A stretch of 64,000 nt of DNA, taken from positions 2,852,001-2,916,000 of the forward strand of contig NZ_CBDIPG010000001.1 in NCBI RefSeq assembly GCF_965283645.1. Reading direction: 5' to 3'. Of this stretch, positions 55,004 to 63,088 are shown piece after piece. The translations under genes and the position numbers were made by a program. Source of the DNA: Kordia sp965283645 (GTDB lineage: Bacteria > Bacteroidota > Bacteroidia > Flavobacteriales > Flavobacteriaceae). The notes beneath the pieces were generated by a model. The model made no database searches, had not been told where the DNA came from, and saw only the letters and a program-made list of their open reading frames with translations. Each line of letters begins with the position of its first letter. Within the stretch, counting starts at the first letter, position 1.

Positions 55004-55585
55004 TTACAAAAAATTCACATCTACAATATGAATGGCAATTCCTAATACAATTGCCGAAATAACCATAACCCAATCTCTTTTTGAGAATCGGAAAATGGTT
55101 TGAAACACAAATGAAAGCGCCAATACAACTAGTACAATGATGATTTGAGCCGCTTCTACACCTAAGGCAAATTCTAACATTGGCAACAATTTTCCGCTTA
55201 CGCCAGTAGTGATGGTTTTGAAGTAGTTTGAAAACGCCAAACCATGAATTAATCCAAAAAATAAAGCTGCAACTAATAGCAATACTAATTTTGTTTTATC
55301 GCTACTTTTTCCAGCCGTAAATATGTTGAATAACGCTGTCGCTAGAATGGTTATATAGACTAACAATTCGGCTAAATTTGCTTTTACAGAAATAACACCA
55401 TAGGTTGATAAGAGTAATGAAATTGTATGTCCGATAGTAAAAACAGTTACGAGCCAAAAGACACGTTTCCATTCTTTAAAAGTGTAGGCTACTGTGAGCA
55501 CAATTAGAAATAAAACATGATCGTATCCGTTTAAATCTAGTACGTGATTGAGTCCTAGTTTGAAATAGATCAGAAAATCATTCAT
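55004..55585 (-). CDS. HupE/UreJ-type membrane protein
   Basis: About 193 residues from MNDFLIYFKLGLNHVLDLNG with six membrane helices. HVLDLNGYDHVLFL, GHTISLLLSTYG and FFGLIHGLAFSNYF, with conserved His/Asp, match the HupE/UreJ family thought to move nickel or cobalt, or to be linked to other metal handling. Flavobacterial members of this subgroup have no proven substrate. It stands between the precursor peptide and the DnaJ-type gene. Confidence 0.82.
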   Translation of the reverse strand: MNDFLIYFKLGLNHVLDLNGYDHVLFLIVLTVAYTFKEWKRVFWLVTVFTIGHTISLLLSTYGVISVKANLAELLVYITILATALFNIFTAGKSSDKTKLVLLLVAALFFGLIHGLAFSNYFKTITTGVSGKLLPMLEFALGVEAAQIIIVLVVLALSFVFQTIFRFSKRDWVMVISAIVLGIAIHIVDVNFL

Positions 55586-55640
55586 CATAAGATTTCATTT
55601 TTAAGTTTGGGGTTTGTATATCAAATTTACATTTTTTATG

Positions 55641-56447
55641 TTAAAAACGGCGCTCTTTTTGCAGTTGCTCGTACGCTTTTTGTACTTGTTGAAACTTTTC
55701 TTTTGCACCTTTTATATGCTCTTCACCTAAATGCTGTACTTTGTCTGGATGGTATTTTTTCACCATTTTACGATAGGCTTTTTTCACTTCATTATCCGAA
55801 ACCGATTTGTCAATTTCTAAGATTTTGTAAGCATTATCTGTTGCATTGTAAAACATGGCTTTGATCGATTCAAAATCACGATTGTTGATATAGAGATATC
55901 CTGCAATTTTTTCAATGAGTGTTACTTCTTCTTCACTTACGTGATTATCCGCTTTTGTGACACCAAATAAGTAATGTAATAATTGCAAACGAGATGAATG
56001 ATCCATGTGCGATTGAATCTGCTGACATATTTCACGTGTAGAAATGTCTTCTTTTTTCAACACACTATTGAACAACTGAAATGCTTGATTGGCACGTTCT
56101 TTTCCGTACATTTTCACAAAATAGCTTCGTACATAGTTTAGTTCAGATTCTGAAACTTCGCCATCCGCTTTCATTACAATTGCGGAAAGCACGAGCAAAC
56201 TTACTTCAAAATCTCCCGATTTTGTTTGTTCACGCTTTTGAGAAGGCTTGACACGCCTACGTTTTTCATATACTGGATCTTGTCGTCGTTGGCGACTTCC
56301 TTTTTTTCGCTTTGGTGGTTCTAATAATAATCCTTTAGAAGTTGCTTTGTCTACTGCAGTTCCAATAGCAAATCCAATAGCGGCACCAATAGGTCCACCA
56401 AGTGTCCAGCCTAACGCGCCTCCAATCCAGCTTGCAAATCCACTCAT
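55641..56447 (-). CDS. TerB/DnaJ-domain protein (DjlA-like)
   Basis: 268 residues from MSGFASWIGGALGWTLGGP (56447), where GGALGWTLGGPIGAAIGFAIG is a glycine-rich membrane-associated segment. A basic linker (EPPKRKKGSRQRRQDP) follows, then a TerB-like helical domain (about 90-195: MKADGEVSESELNYVRSYF). The C-terminal J domain (about 200-265) has the HPD motif in KMVKKYHPDKVQ, so it can stimulate DnaK. The layout matches DjlA-type co-chaperones. Confidence 0.9.
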   Translation of the reverse strand: MSGFASWIGGALGWTLGGPIGAAIGFAIGTAVDKATSKGLLLEPPKRKKGSRQRRQDPVYEKRRRVKPSQKREQTKSGDFEVSLLVLSAIVMKADGEVSESELNYVRSYFVKMYGKERANQAFQLFNSVLKKEDISTREICQQIQSHMDHSSRLQLLHYLFGVTKADNHVSEEEVTLIEKIAGYLYINNRDFESIKAMFYNATDNAYKILEIDKSVSDNEVKKAYRKMVKKYHPDKVQHLGEEHIKGAKEKFQQVQKAYEQLQKERRF

Positions 56448-56652
56448 AAGTTTCGTTTCTGTTTGATTTTTATCAAAGATACATTTTCCCAAGAAAAAAA
56501 TATCAAAATATCATATGAAGGTGACATTATGATTCATATTATGGCACACTGTATGCATTGACTGTTTTCTGTCAATCTAAATCTTAAAGATAATTTCTAT
56601 ATTCTTATTAAATTTTCCGCTAAGAAGGTTATTAAATTAAAAGATTTAATAG

Positions 56653-56883
56653 CTATTCAAAATCTTTAAAAAATTCTTCCAGTGTGATGCTGTGAATATT
56701 AGTAATACGTATTAAGCTAGACACTTTAAAATCATAACCTGATTCCCAACGCCACATTTGTTTTGGTTGAATATTATTGTCAAATGCAAATTGTTCATGA
56801 CTTTTATATCCAGCAGTTACTCTTAGGTCTTTAATTCGTTTACCAATTTTTTTTAGCATCTCATCTTTTTCTAATGCGCTCAT
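56653..56883 (-). CDS. XRE-family (helix-turn-helix) regulator, short
   Basis: 76 residues from MSALEKDEMLKKIGKRIKDL (56883). One HTH_3 domain: GKRIKDLRVTAGYKSHEQFA, then FDNNIQPKQMWRWESGYDFK, where W-R-W-E-S-G is the recognition end. It is divergent from a small membrane protein across three palindromes, two of which are near-identical and 40 bases apart, so it likely represses its own and the neighbouring promoter. Ligand unknown. Confidence 0.88.
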   Translation of the reverse strand: MSALEKDEMLKKIGKRIKDLRVTAGYKSHEQFAFDNNIQPKQMWRWESGYDFKVSSLIRITNIHSITLEEFFKDFE

Positions 56884-56916
56884 AAAGGTTAAAATTCTCA
56901 ATTCAGAGCGCAATAA

Positions 56917-56978
56917 TTTACGTCATACATGACGTATTCAACTTATATTTTTTACTTTTACGTCATGTGTGACGTAAT
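56917..56978. promoter_or_regulatory. Tandem palindromic operators (ACGTCAT/ATGACGT)
   Basis: Copy 1 at 56920-56935 is ACGTCAT, 2 bases, ATGACGT. Copy 2 at 56960-56975 is ACGTCATG, TGTGACGT, with TTACGTCA/TGACGTAA arms (8 bases each). Starts are 40 bases apart, about four helical turns, so both lie on the same face. Probable XRE sites. Confidence 0.7.
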
Positions 56979-56986
56979 TTTCTACT

Positions 56987-56998
56987 TAATACGTATTA
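56987..56998. promoter_or_regulatory. 12-bp palindrome before membrane-protein gene
   Basis: TAATACGTATTA, perfect, 16 bases before the ATG at 57015; shares the ACGT core with the two upstream sites but not the full pattern. Confidence 0.45.
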
Positions 56999-57014
56999 CA
57001 AGACTTAAAAAAGC

Positions 57015-57341
57015 ATGGGTAAAAAGAAACAAAAGGCAGTCATAGAGGAAAAAAAAGAAAATGGCGAAACAGAAAACAAAATTAAAAAGCAAAAATATTT
57101 TGAAAAAGAGTCAACATTCATCAGCATTACTGTCGTCCTTTTTCTTATAGATTTATTTTCTATAACAGCCTTAAGCATTTTTTTTTCAGATATAATTATT
57201 GGCAATAATACATCTCATTTAGGAATATTCAGCACTAGTGCATTTGGAATATTTGTAATGATTTTAGTTTTAGGAATTATTAATGGTTTGGTATTAATTT
57301 ATATAACTGTGTTATTGAAACGTTTTTTAAAAAAGAAATAG
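57015..57341 (+). CDS. Small membrane protein beside XRE regulator
   Basis: 108 residues. A charged, Lys/Glu-rich N-terminal 35 residues (KKKQKAVIEEKKENGETENK) precede two membrane segments: ISITVVLFLIDLFSITALSI and an IFVMILVLGIINGLVLIYIT segment. The C-terminus is basic (RFLKKK). Family not recognised. Its gene is divergent from the XRE regulator and next to palindromic sites, so it is probably that regulator's target. Cysteine-free. Confidence 0.7.
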   Translation: MGKKKQKAVIEEKKENGETENKIKKQKYFEKESTFISITVVLFLIDLFSITALSIFFSDIIIGNNTSHLGIFSTSAFGIFVMILVLGIINGLVLIYITVLLKRFLKKK

Positions 57342-57357
57342 GTAGTTGAACTATTGA

Positions 57358-57788
57358 ATTGTTACTAAAAGCCTCCTAATCAAAATAGTAGTATATTTAT
57401 CAACTGCCTATTTTTACTCAAACTTTGATATTCATAGCATTGAGAAGAAAGTATTTACGAAGTCTATTGCCTATTTTAAAAAGTATTTCTATGACGGAAA
57501 TATTTATAAAAATTACATGCTTTATGTATTTGATCTTTTAGGCGTATCACAACAAAGTATATCCGATTTTATTTCCCATAATGTGTCTTCAATTCAAAAA
57601 TTGTTTCCTATTGAGACAACTTCGTTATCGCTGAGAAATATAAAGTAGCTGTTTTTATTGAATAAAGTGTTTCAAAAGAAGCTATAAACAAAGGCTTTTG
57701 GAGCAACGGTTGGTTCATGGAATTAGTTGCAGCATGCATTCGACAAGTGATTAAAAAAGATCATTATAAAATGAACATCATCACCTAA
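57358..57788 (+). pseudogene. Decayed gene, frameshifted and stopped
   Basis: From 57358 an open stretch of 96 codons without ATG start encodes SIAYFKKYFYDGNIYKNYML then VFDLLGVSQQSISDFISHN, ending at TAG 57646. In the next frame AEKYKVAVFIE starts at 57630 and runs to a TAA at 57663; after it the same frame reads SVSKEAINKGFWSNGWFMEL and ends MNIIT at 57788. So one ancestral protein is split by a frameshift near 57630, an in-frame stop at 57663 and loss of its start. Family not recognised. It lies between the small membrane protein and the second precursor peptide. Confidence 0.6.
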
Positions 57789-57904
57789 ATTCAATTTTAA
57801 CATTAATGAATAGAAGTATTAAAATTACATTTTTAACATTATTTTTCACCTTCTTTTTATTTATTTTCCGTAGTTTTCTGTACTAATTTTAAAAATTATA
57901 TATC

Positions 57905-58051
57905 ATGAAAAAAAGAAGTCTTACATCGTTAAAACTTAACAAAAAAACCATTACTCATTTACAAGCTCAGAAAAGTGCAGGTGGAATTCGTAAACAAGCA
58001 CGTGATGTTTCAGGTACGTACTGCGATTCAGTAAATGTTTGTTGTGCATAA
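57905..58051 (+). CDS. Lanthipeptide-like precursor peptide, short
   Basis: 48 residues (57905 ATG to TAA at 58049). The leader MKKRSLTSLKLNKKTITHLQ matches the class I lanthipeptide leader of Bacteroidetes and is close to that of the 54742 peptide. GG at 26-27 suggests cleavage before IRKQ. The core of about 21 residues (IRKQARDVSGTYC then DSVNVCCA) has three Cys with two Ser and one Thr, enough for two or three rings. No synthetase is nearby; the preceding gene is decayed. Confidence 0.75.
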   Translation: MKKRSLTSLKLNKKTITHLQAQKSAGGIRKQARDVSGTYCDSVNVCCA

Positions 58052-58227
58052 CAGCTGAAAAAGCAATAGTGCATATAAAGAACCTTGTTTTTATTTTATC
58101 AAACTATATACTAACTAAGTATTGAAATTTTTACAGTGTATGTTTGGAAAAGTATCAACAAGGTTTTCTGTTTTCTCAATCCAATGTAAAGTTGTGGTTA
58201 TGCGTTTACCATAAAGCGTTCTCAAAA

Positions 58228-58258
58228 TTGAGTTTCACTAATTTAATCCGTATCTTTG
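58228..58258 (+). promoter_or_regulatory. Promoter of bacilliredoxin gene
   Basis: TTG at 58228-58230 and TATCTTTG at 58251-58258, 20 bases apart, fitting the Bacteroidetes -33/-7 pattern, 32 bases before ATG 58291. Confidence 0.65.
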
Positions 58259-58290
58259 CACCATTATTAATGAATTAATTTAGAAAGATT

Positions 58291-58701
58291 ATGTATCCAC
58301 CAGAATTGGTAAAACCAATGCGCGAAGATTTAACCGCAGTTGGTTTTGAAGAATTACATACGGTAGAAGCTGTTGATACTGCAATAGCAAAAGAAGGAAC
58401 AACATTAGTAGTTGTAAATTCTGTTTGTGGTTGTGCAGCTGCCAATGCAAGACCTGGCGCAAGAATGTCTTTAGATAATGATAAAAAACCAGATAACTTA
58501 GTTACTGTTTTTGCTGGAGTTGATAGAGAAGCTACTAACAAAGCAAGAGGTTATATGATTCCTTTTCCTCCATCTTCACCAAGCATGGCTTTGTTTAAAG
58601 ATGGACAATTAGTACATATGTTAGAACGTCATCATATTGAAGGTAGACCAGCTGAAATGATTGCTGAAAACTTAAAAGATGCCTATAACGAGAATTGCTA
58701 A
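58291..58701 (+). CDS. Bacilliredoxin (BrxA/BrxB family)
   Basis: 136 residues. The Cys-Gly-Cys active site is NSVCGCAAANARPGA (Cys46 and Cys48), the hallmark of the BrxA/YphP family. The family removes bacillithiol or similar low-molecular-weight thiols from proteins (de-bacillithiolation). The rest (DNLVTVFAGVDREATNKAR, then FPPSSPSMALFKDGQL) is typical and full length. It has its own promoter and terminator. Confidence 0.93.
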   Translation: MYPPELVKPMREDLTAVGFEELHTVEAVDTAIAKEGTTLVVVNSVCGCAAANARPGARMSLDNDKKPDNLVTVFAGVDREATNKARGYMIPFPPSSPSMALFKDGQLVHMLERHHIEGRPAEMIAENLKDAYNENC

Positions 58702-58727
58702 TACATTCTTACCGAAAAAAATACTAT

Positions 58728-58752
58728 AAAACCACGTTTTTACGTGGTTTTG
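58728..58752 (+). terminator. Terminator after bacilliredoxin gene
   Basis: AAAACCACGT, 4-base TTTT loop, ACGTGGTTTT: perfect 10-base stem with T-rich end, 26 bases after the stop. Confidence 0.85.
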
Positions 58753-58788
58753 TTTTTATACTTTTACCACATTATAAAGTACTAAGTA

Positions 58789-59532
58789 GTGAAATTCTTA
58801 TCGTATATATTATCTTCTATTTACATGCTGTTTTTCGGCTTGTCATTAGTTATTTTTCATGGAGTTCAATGGGTTTGTTTAAAATTAGGTGGGCAAAAAT
58901 GGCACAATTGGAGCGTAAATATGCTACAATTTAGCTTAATGCGCTGCCAAAATATTTTAGGAACACGTTACATTCTGAGAAATCCGCAGAAATTAAATAC
59001 CAATCAGCCTTTAATTATTGTGTCTAATCATCAAAGTATGAATGACATTTCTCCGCTGATTTGGACGTTTAAAAAGCATTATCCAAAATTTATCAGCAAG
59101 AAAGAACTCGGAAAAGGAATTCCAAGTATTTCTTTCAATTTACGTCATGGTGGTGCAGCTCTAATCGATAGAAATGATCCGAAACAAGCCATTACTGAAA
59201 TCATCAATTTTGCGAAACGAATTCATGAAAACACACAAGCAGCAGTTATTTTTCCTGAAGGAACACGTAGCAAAGATGGTGTGCCAAGACCGTTTAAAAC
59301 AAAAGGATTAGACGTATTGTTTAAGTATATTCCGAATGCACAAATTGTTCCTGTAACGATTAATAATTCGTGGAAAACGACCAAATATGGAAAGTTTCCG
59401 TACGGATTAGGCTCAAAAATTACAGTGGATGTTCATAAACCAATTCAACTTAGCGACTATCCAAAAAACAAACGTGCCGAATTGCTTGAACACATTGAAA
59501 AAGTTGTAACAGAACATATTGTTGTAGACTAA
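58789..59532 (+). CDS. plsC: 1-acyl-sn-glycerol-3-phosphate acyltransferase
   Basis: 247 residues, starting at GTG 58789 (a TAA in frame six bases upstream rules out a longer form). The N-terminal MKFLSYILSSIYMLFFGLSL is a membrane anchor. Motif H-x4-D is HQSMND (H81, D86) and the second motif is FPEGTRS (155-161). It adds the second acyl chain to lysophosphatidic acid in phospholipid synthesis. The substrate chain is not predictable. Confidence 0.92.
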   Translation: MKFLSYILSSIYMLFFGLSLVIFHGVQWVCLKLGGQKWHNWSVNMLQFSLMRCQNILGTRYILRNPQKLNTNQPLIIVSNHQSMNDISPLIWTFKKHYPKFISKKELGKGIPSISFNLRHGGAALIDRNDPKQAITEIINFAKRIHENTQAAVIFPEGTRSKDGVPRPFKTKGLDVLFKYIPNAQIVPVTINNSWKTTKYGKFPYGLGSKITVDVHKPIQLSDYPKNKRAELLEHIEKVVTEHIVVD

Positions 59533-59580
59533 AAATATGCATCTCGATAGCTAAGCTATGTATTTACAATCAAAAAATAT

Positions 59581-60246
59581 ATGTACATGAATTCAAAAGA
59601 AGTAGAAATCATAACGCAAACTATTTCTTTTGTGAAAGAAACACTCAAAAACGCAGAAGGCGGACACGATTGGTTTCACATTGAACGTGTATATAAAAAT
59701 GCATTGTTGATTGCGAAAGAAGAAACCGTAGATGAATTTATTGTAAGTTTAGGCGCGTTGTTACATGATATTGCTGATGCAAAATTTCACAATGGAGACG
59801 AAACAGTTGGCCCAAAAGTAGCGCGTGAGTTTCTTGAAAATGTACACGTTTCCGAAAATGTGATTGTACACGTTGAAAATATCATTTCTAATATTTCTTT
59901 TAAAGGTGGAAATTTTAATCAAAAGTTCACGTCTCCTGAGTTAGATGTCATTCAAGATGCAGATCGTTTGGATGCTATTGGCGCTATCGGAATTGCGCGT
60001 TGTTTTAATTATGGTGGATTTAAAAATCGTAAATTATACGATCCGGCAATTCCTGTAAATATGAACATGACGAAGGAACAGTACAAAAAATCTACTACGC
60101 CGACAATTAATCATTTCTACGAAAAATTGTTATTATTGAGAGATAAAATGAACACTACAACCGGACGAAAAATTGCGGAACAACGTCATGCGTATATGGA
60201 ACAGTTTCTCGATCAGTTTTATGGTGAATGGAATGGGGAAAGATAA
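59581..60246 (+). CDS. HD-domain phosphohydrolase
   Basis: 221 residues. Metal ligands lie in GGHDWFHIERVYKNA (His) and LLHDIADAKFHNGDE (HD) with the final Asp in DVIQDADRLDAIGAIGIARC. It is the YedJ/YfbR-like type that hydrolyses nucleotides or other phosphate esters; the exact substrate is unknown. The first codons MYMNSKEVEI leave either ATG (59581 or 59587) as start. It stands between two AT-rich intergenic regions. Confidence 0.9.
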   Translation: MYMNSKEVEIITQTISFVKETLKNAEGGHDWFHIERVYKNALLIAKEETVDEFIVSLGALLHDIADAKFHNGDETVGPKVAREFLENVHVSENVIVHVENIISNISFKGGNFNQKFTSPELDVIQDADRLDAIGAIGIARCFNYGGFKNRKLYDPAIPVNMNMTKEQYKKSTTPTINHFYEKLLLLRDKMNTTTGRKIAEQRHAYMEQFLDQFYGEWNGER

Positions 60247-60315
60247 CTTCTACATGAAAGTTACCATGTTTATTGACTTTTTTCAAAAATTGCGAATTTG
60301 TTTGTGTACATATTG

Positions 60316-60390
60316 TTCATGCTAAACTCGATTCAGCATCGCACCTAAATGAGCTAGTTTATGAGATTCTGAGTCAAGCTCAGCATAACG
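60316..60390. repeat. Inverted pair of GATTCAGCATC-type repeats
   Basis: ATGCTAAACTCGATTCAGCATC on the left and GATTCTGAGTCAAGCTCAGCAT on the right are imperfect inverted copies over 22 bases with six differences. This resembles the GCTGAA...TTCAGCAT repeats common in Bacteroidetes intergenic DNA. Confidence 0.6.
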
Positions 60391-60478
60391 CAATCAAAGT
60401 GTTTAAAACAAATAAGCTTATTGTTTGAAAAACATAAAGCTAAAATCTCACTTAAAACCATCTTGAATCTTTTTAAAC

Positions 60479-61351
60479 TTACTGAATCATCAACTTCATT
60501 TCGCTTCTATATTTTGAAGCACTTTTTCCTGTAATTTCTTTAAAGAGTTTATTGAAATGCGAAAAATTATTAAACCCACTTTCATAACAAATATCTGCAA
60601 TACTACTTTGACTTTCCAAGAGTAATTTGGTTGCAAATACAACTCTATATTCGTTTACCAATTTCGTAAATGTTTTTCCTGTTACCTTTTTAAAATAACG
60701 ACAAAAAGCTGGAACCGTCATATTTACTTCATTGGCAATTTCGTCTAAAGTTATGTGTCGTTGAAAATTATTATTGATATATTTAAATATCGTATCAATC
60801 TTTACGCTGTCTTGCGGTTGTGTTTCAAAAGCAAATCCGTCAGCATTGAGCAACTCATAATCTGTTGCCAGAGCCAGCATATTTAAAATTTCTAGCAGTT
60901 TTATAACTCTTTTAAAACCTTCATATTTTGGTAATTTTTCAATTTTCGGGCCTACTATTTTTTTAGTTTCTGGTCGAAAACGGATGCCTTTTTTTGCTTT
61001 TTCTAATAACAATGAAATGTCTTGCATTTCTGGTAAGTTGTAGAATTCTTTCCCTAAAAAATCTGTTTTAAATTGAATAAGTGTTTCTTTTCCTTTAGAA
61101 GTTAAACGATCTGCAAATCCGTTATGTGGCAAGTTGGAACCAATTAAAATTAATTGACTGTTATTGAAATATGACAAATGATTTCCAATATGGCATTTAC
61201 CATTTCCTTTGTTTACGTACACCAATTCTACTTCAGGATGAAAATGCCAAAACGCCAATCCGCGTTTTCGCTTCTTCGTATTCTGCGCAACCAAAATAGA
61301 ATTTCCAAATTCGGGTGTTATCTTTTCGTAGGTAGGCTTCGTGTGCTTCAT
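60479..61351 (-). CDS. AraC-family transcriptional regulator
   Basis: 290 residues. The N-terminal cupin-like domain (GLAFWHFHPEVELVYVNKGN, then IGNHLSYFNNSQLILIGSNL) holds the ligand site. The C-terminal 100 residues are two HTH motifs (ITLDEIANEVNMTVPAFCRY and SSIADICYESGFNNFSHFNK), typical of AraC/XylS. The FHPEVEL opening suggests a sugar- or small-molecule-sensing cupin. It is divergent from the exported protein at 61554 and may regulate it. Confidence 0.94.
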   Translation of the reverse strand: MKHTKPTYEKITPEFGNSILVAQNTKKRKRGLAFWHFHPEVELVYVNKGNGKCHIGNHLSYFNNSQLILIGSNLPHNGFADRLTSKGKETLIQFKTDFLGKEFYNLPEMQDISLLLEKAKKGIRFRPETKKIVGPKIEKLPKYEGFKRVIKLLEILNMLALATDYELLNADGFAFETQPQDSVKIDTIFKYINNNFQRHITLDEIANEVNMTVPAFCRYFKKVTGKTFTKLVNEYRVVFATKLLLESQSSIADICYESGFNNFSHFNKLFKEITGKSASKYRSEMKLMIQ

Positions 61352-61518
61352 TTGTAAAAATTCGTGTTACAAAGTTACCATTTATGCTATTCAAATTATA
61401 TGTTCTTTTACCTAAATTATGTGCTATTTTAACTCTAATAAAAATTTACAATTATTTAATGGTTAAAATAACACACAAATTCATCAAAATAGCTGTTTTT
61501 CAAGAACCAAATCTGACT

Positions 61519-61526
61519 TAGTTTTG
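61519..61526 (+). promoter_or_regulatory. -7 element before exported protein gene
   Basis: TAGTTTTG matches TAnnTTTG, 27 bases before ATG 61554. Confidence 0.4.
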
Positions 61527-61553
61527 CTATGTGAACTATTTAAAATAAAAGTC

Positions 61554-62150
61554 ATGAAAAAAAGCATTAAAAACATTGTATGTATACTACTTATGATAGT
61601 TAGTATAACGAGTTACGCAAACAGTGACTATACTTTACACACTAGAAAAGGAAGTACTGTTTTGACATTAGCAAATGTGAAGAAAGGACATCAGCTACTT
61701 ATTAAAGATACTAATTTTTTAGTCCTTTACAGAGAAGCAATTGCACAAAACGGAAACTATTCTAAAGGATTTGATTTAACAAGTTTACCTGACGGTTCGT
61801 ACTATTTTGAACTGGAAAAAGATGTAGAAATTTTAACAATCCCTTTTGCAGTAGTTGCAAATAAAGTAACCTTTGACAAAGAAAAAGAAAAGACTATTTA
61901 CAAACCAACCATACGCGTTGTAGATGATAAGTTGTGTATTTCCAGGCTTTCGCTAGAATCGCAACCTATGAAAGTTGAAATTTATTATAGAGAAGTCATT
62001 GGCGACAATACTGCTTTATTACTTTCCGAAGATATTGAAAACACAAAGATTATTTCTCGAATTTATGAACTTTCAAAAGAGAGAAAAGGAAAATATACAA
62101 TTGTATTTACAACACACGAAAGAGAGTTTACTGAGGAAATTAGATTTTAG
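61554..62150 (+). CDS. Small exported protein, unknown
   Basis: 198 residues from MKKSIKNIVCILLMIVSITS (61554), a signal peptide ending near YANS. Ten in-frame residues upstream belong to the leader. The mature part is beta-rich with short strands (VLTLANVKKGHQLLIKDTNF, DLTSLPDGSYYFELEKD, KPTIRVVDDKLCISRLSL). It resembles small exported proteins of Flavobacteria with an Ig-like fold, but I cannot name the family. Strong terminator downstream; divergent from the AraC regulator. Confidence 0.78.
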   Translation: MKKSIKNIVCILLMIVSITSYANSDYTLHTRKGSTVLTLANVKKGHQLLIKDTNFLVLYREAIAQNGNYSKGFDLTSLPDGSYYFELEKDVEILTIPFAVVANKVTFDKEKEKTIYKPTIRVVDDKLCISRLSLESQPMKVEIYYREVIGDNTALLLSEDIENTKIISRIYELSKERKGKYTIVFTTHEREFTEEIRF

Positions 62151-62176
62151 ACCGTAATAGTGATTCAACCAACTTG

Positions 62177-62218
62177 AAAGCGTAGTTATTTTATTTGTAT
62201 AAAATGCTACGCTTTTTT
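62177..62218 (+). terminator. Terminator after small exported protein
   Basis: AAAGCGTAG, 21-base loop, CTACGCTTT with T run, 27 bases after the stop. Confidence 0.85.
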
Positions 62219-62440
62219 ACTATAAGCTCATATAAATACACACTTTAGTATACGTTATCACTCATATCATATTTACTAAAACTACTAAATTCAGATTGTT
62301 TTTTTCATTTTCTTTGTTTGCCCAAAGATTCCTGCATCAAGGTATTCATAAATGTAAACATTTCCAGAGGTGTTTTTAGCTGAAAAGCGCTCACTTCTAT
62401 TAAACTTTTGCAAACACTAAACGCTTTTTTTATTGCTATT

Positions 62441-62866
62441 TTAATATTCAATATTGATCATTCCGTTTGTAAATGTAAATACTGGCTTATCAGAAATAGC
62501 ATCTGTAGTAACTCTAAATGTGCCTTCCATATTTGAATCTGTATGTGTGGTGATAGAAGTTTCTCGGTCTCCGAAATTGACATCAGATGTATAATATCTA
62601 TCATTATTTATAAAAATAAATTCATCAATTTGATTGGTTTCTTCAAGTAATACAAAAAAACGGATGGTTTTTGAATTGTTATCAAAAGAAGCTTCTATCA
62701 TTCTGAAATTTTCATCCAAAGGATGTAATGTTACCTGATATTCTGTCAAAAAATAATTTACTCCATCCAAATTAAAGCTTATAAAAGTTTGTAAAGGGAT
62801 ATTTTCATCATCTGACGAGCACGATAACATAATTAAAGCTATCATACATAAAAGTACTTTTTTCAT
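62441..62866 (-). CDS. Small lipoprotein, unknown function
   Basis: 141 residues with lipoprotein signal MKKVLLCMIALIMLSCSSDD. The mature part (FISFNLDGVNYFLTEYQVTL, then DVNFGDRETSITTHTD and VFTFTNGMINIEY) is a single beta-sandwich-like domain. A negatively charged start (SSDDEN) is typical of surface-exposed Bacteroidetes lipoproteins. No family recognised. Followed by 222 AT-rich bases. Confidence 0.78.
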   Translation of the reverse strand: MKKVLLCMIALIMLSCSSDDENIPLQTFISFNLDGVNYFLTEYQVTLHPLDENFRMIEASFDNNSKTIRFFVLLEETNQIDEFIFINNDRYYTSDVNFGDRETSITTHTDSNMEGTFRVTTDAISDKPVFTFTNGMINIEY

Positions 62867-63088
62867 TGTTATTATTTTAAATTGTTACCTATTCTAAGCA
62901 ATCAATCTTGATTACTTTAGACTAAATGTATCACAATAATGAATGAAAAATCTTATGTATTTTATAAGCGTCGTATCTTTTTTATAAGCGTTGTTCGATA
63001 TTCGAAATTTAAAGTGTTTTTAAACTTTCCTCAATATTTTATGTGAATTCCTTTTATATACTTCGGGAACTTGCCTTGTGGTAACTAA

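Noticed and set aside
57806..57886. 26-residue hydrophobic ORF (MNRSIKITFLTLFFTFFLFI start) before the short precursor
   Set aside because: Too short and low-complexity to separate from AT-rich chance sequence; no conserved neighbour known.
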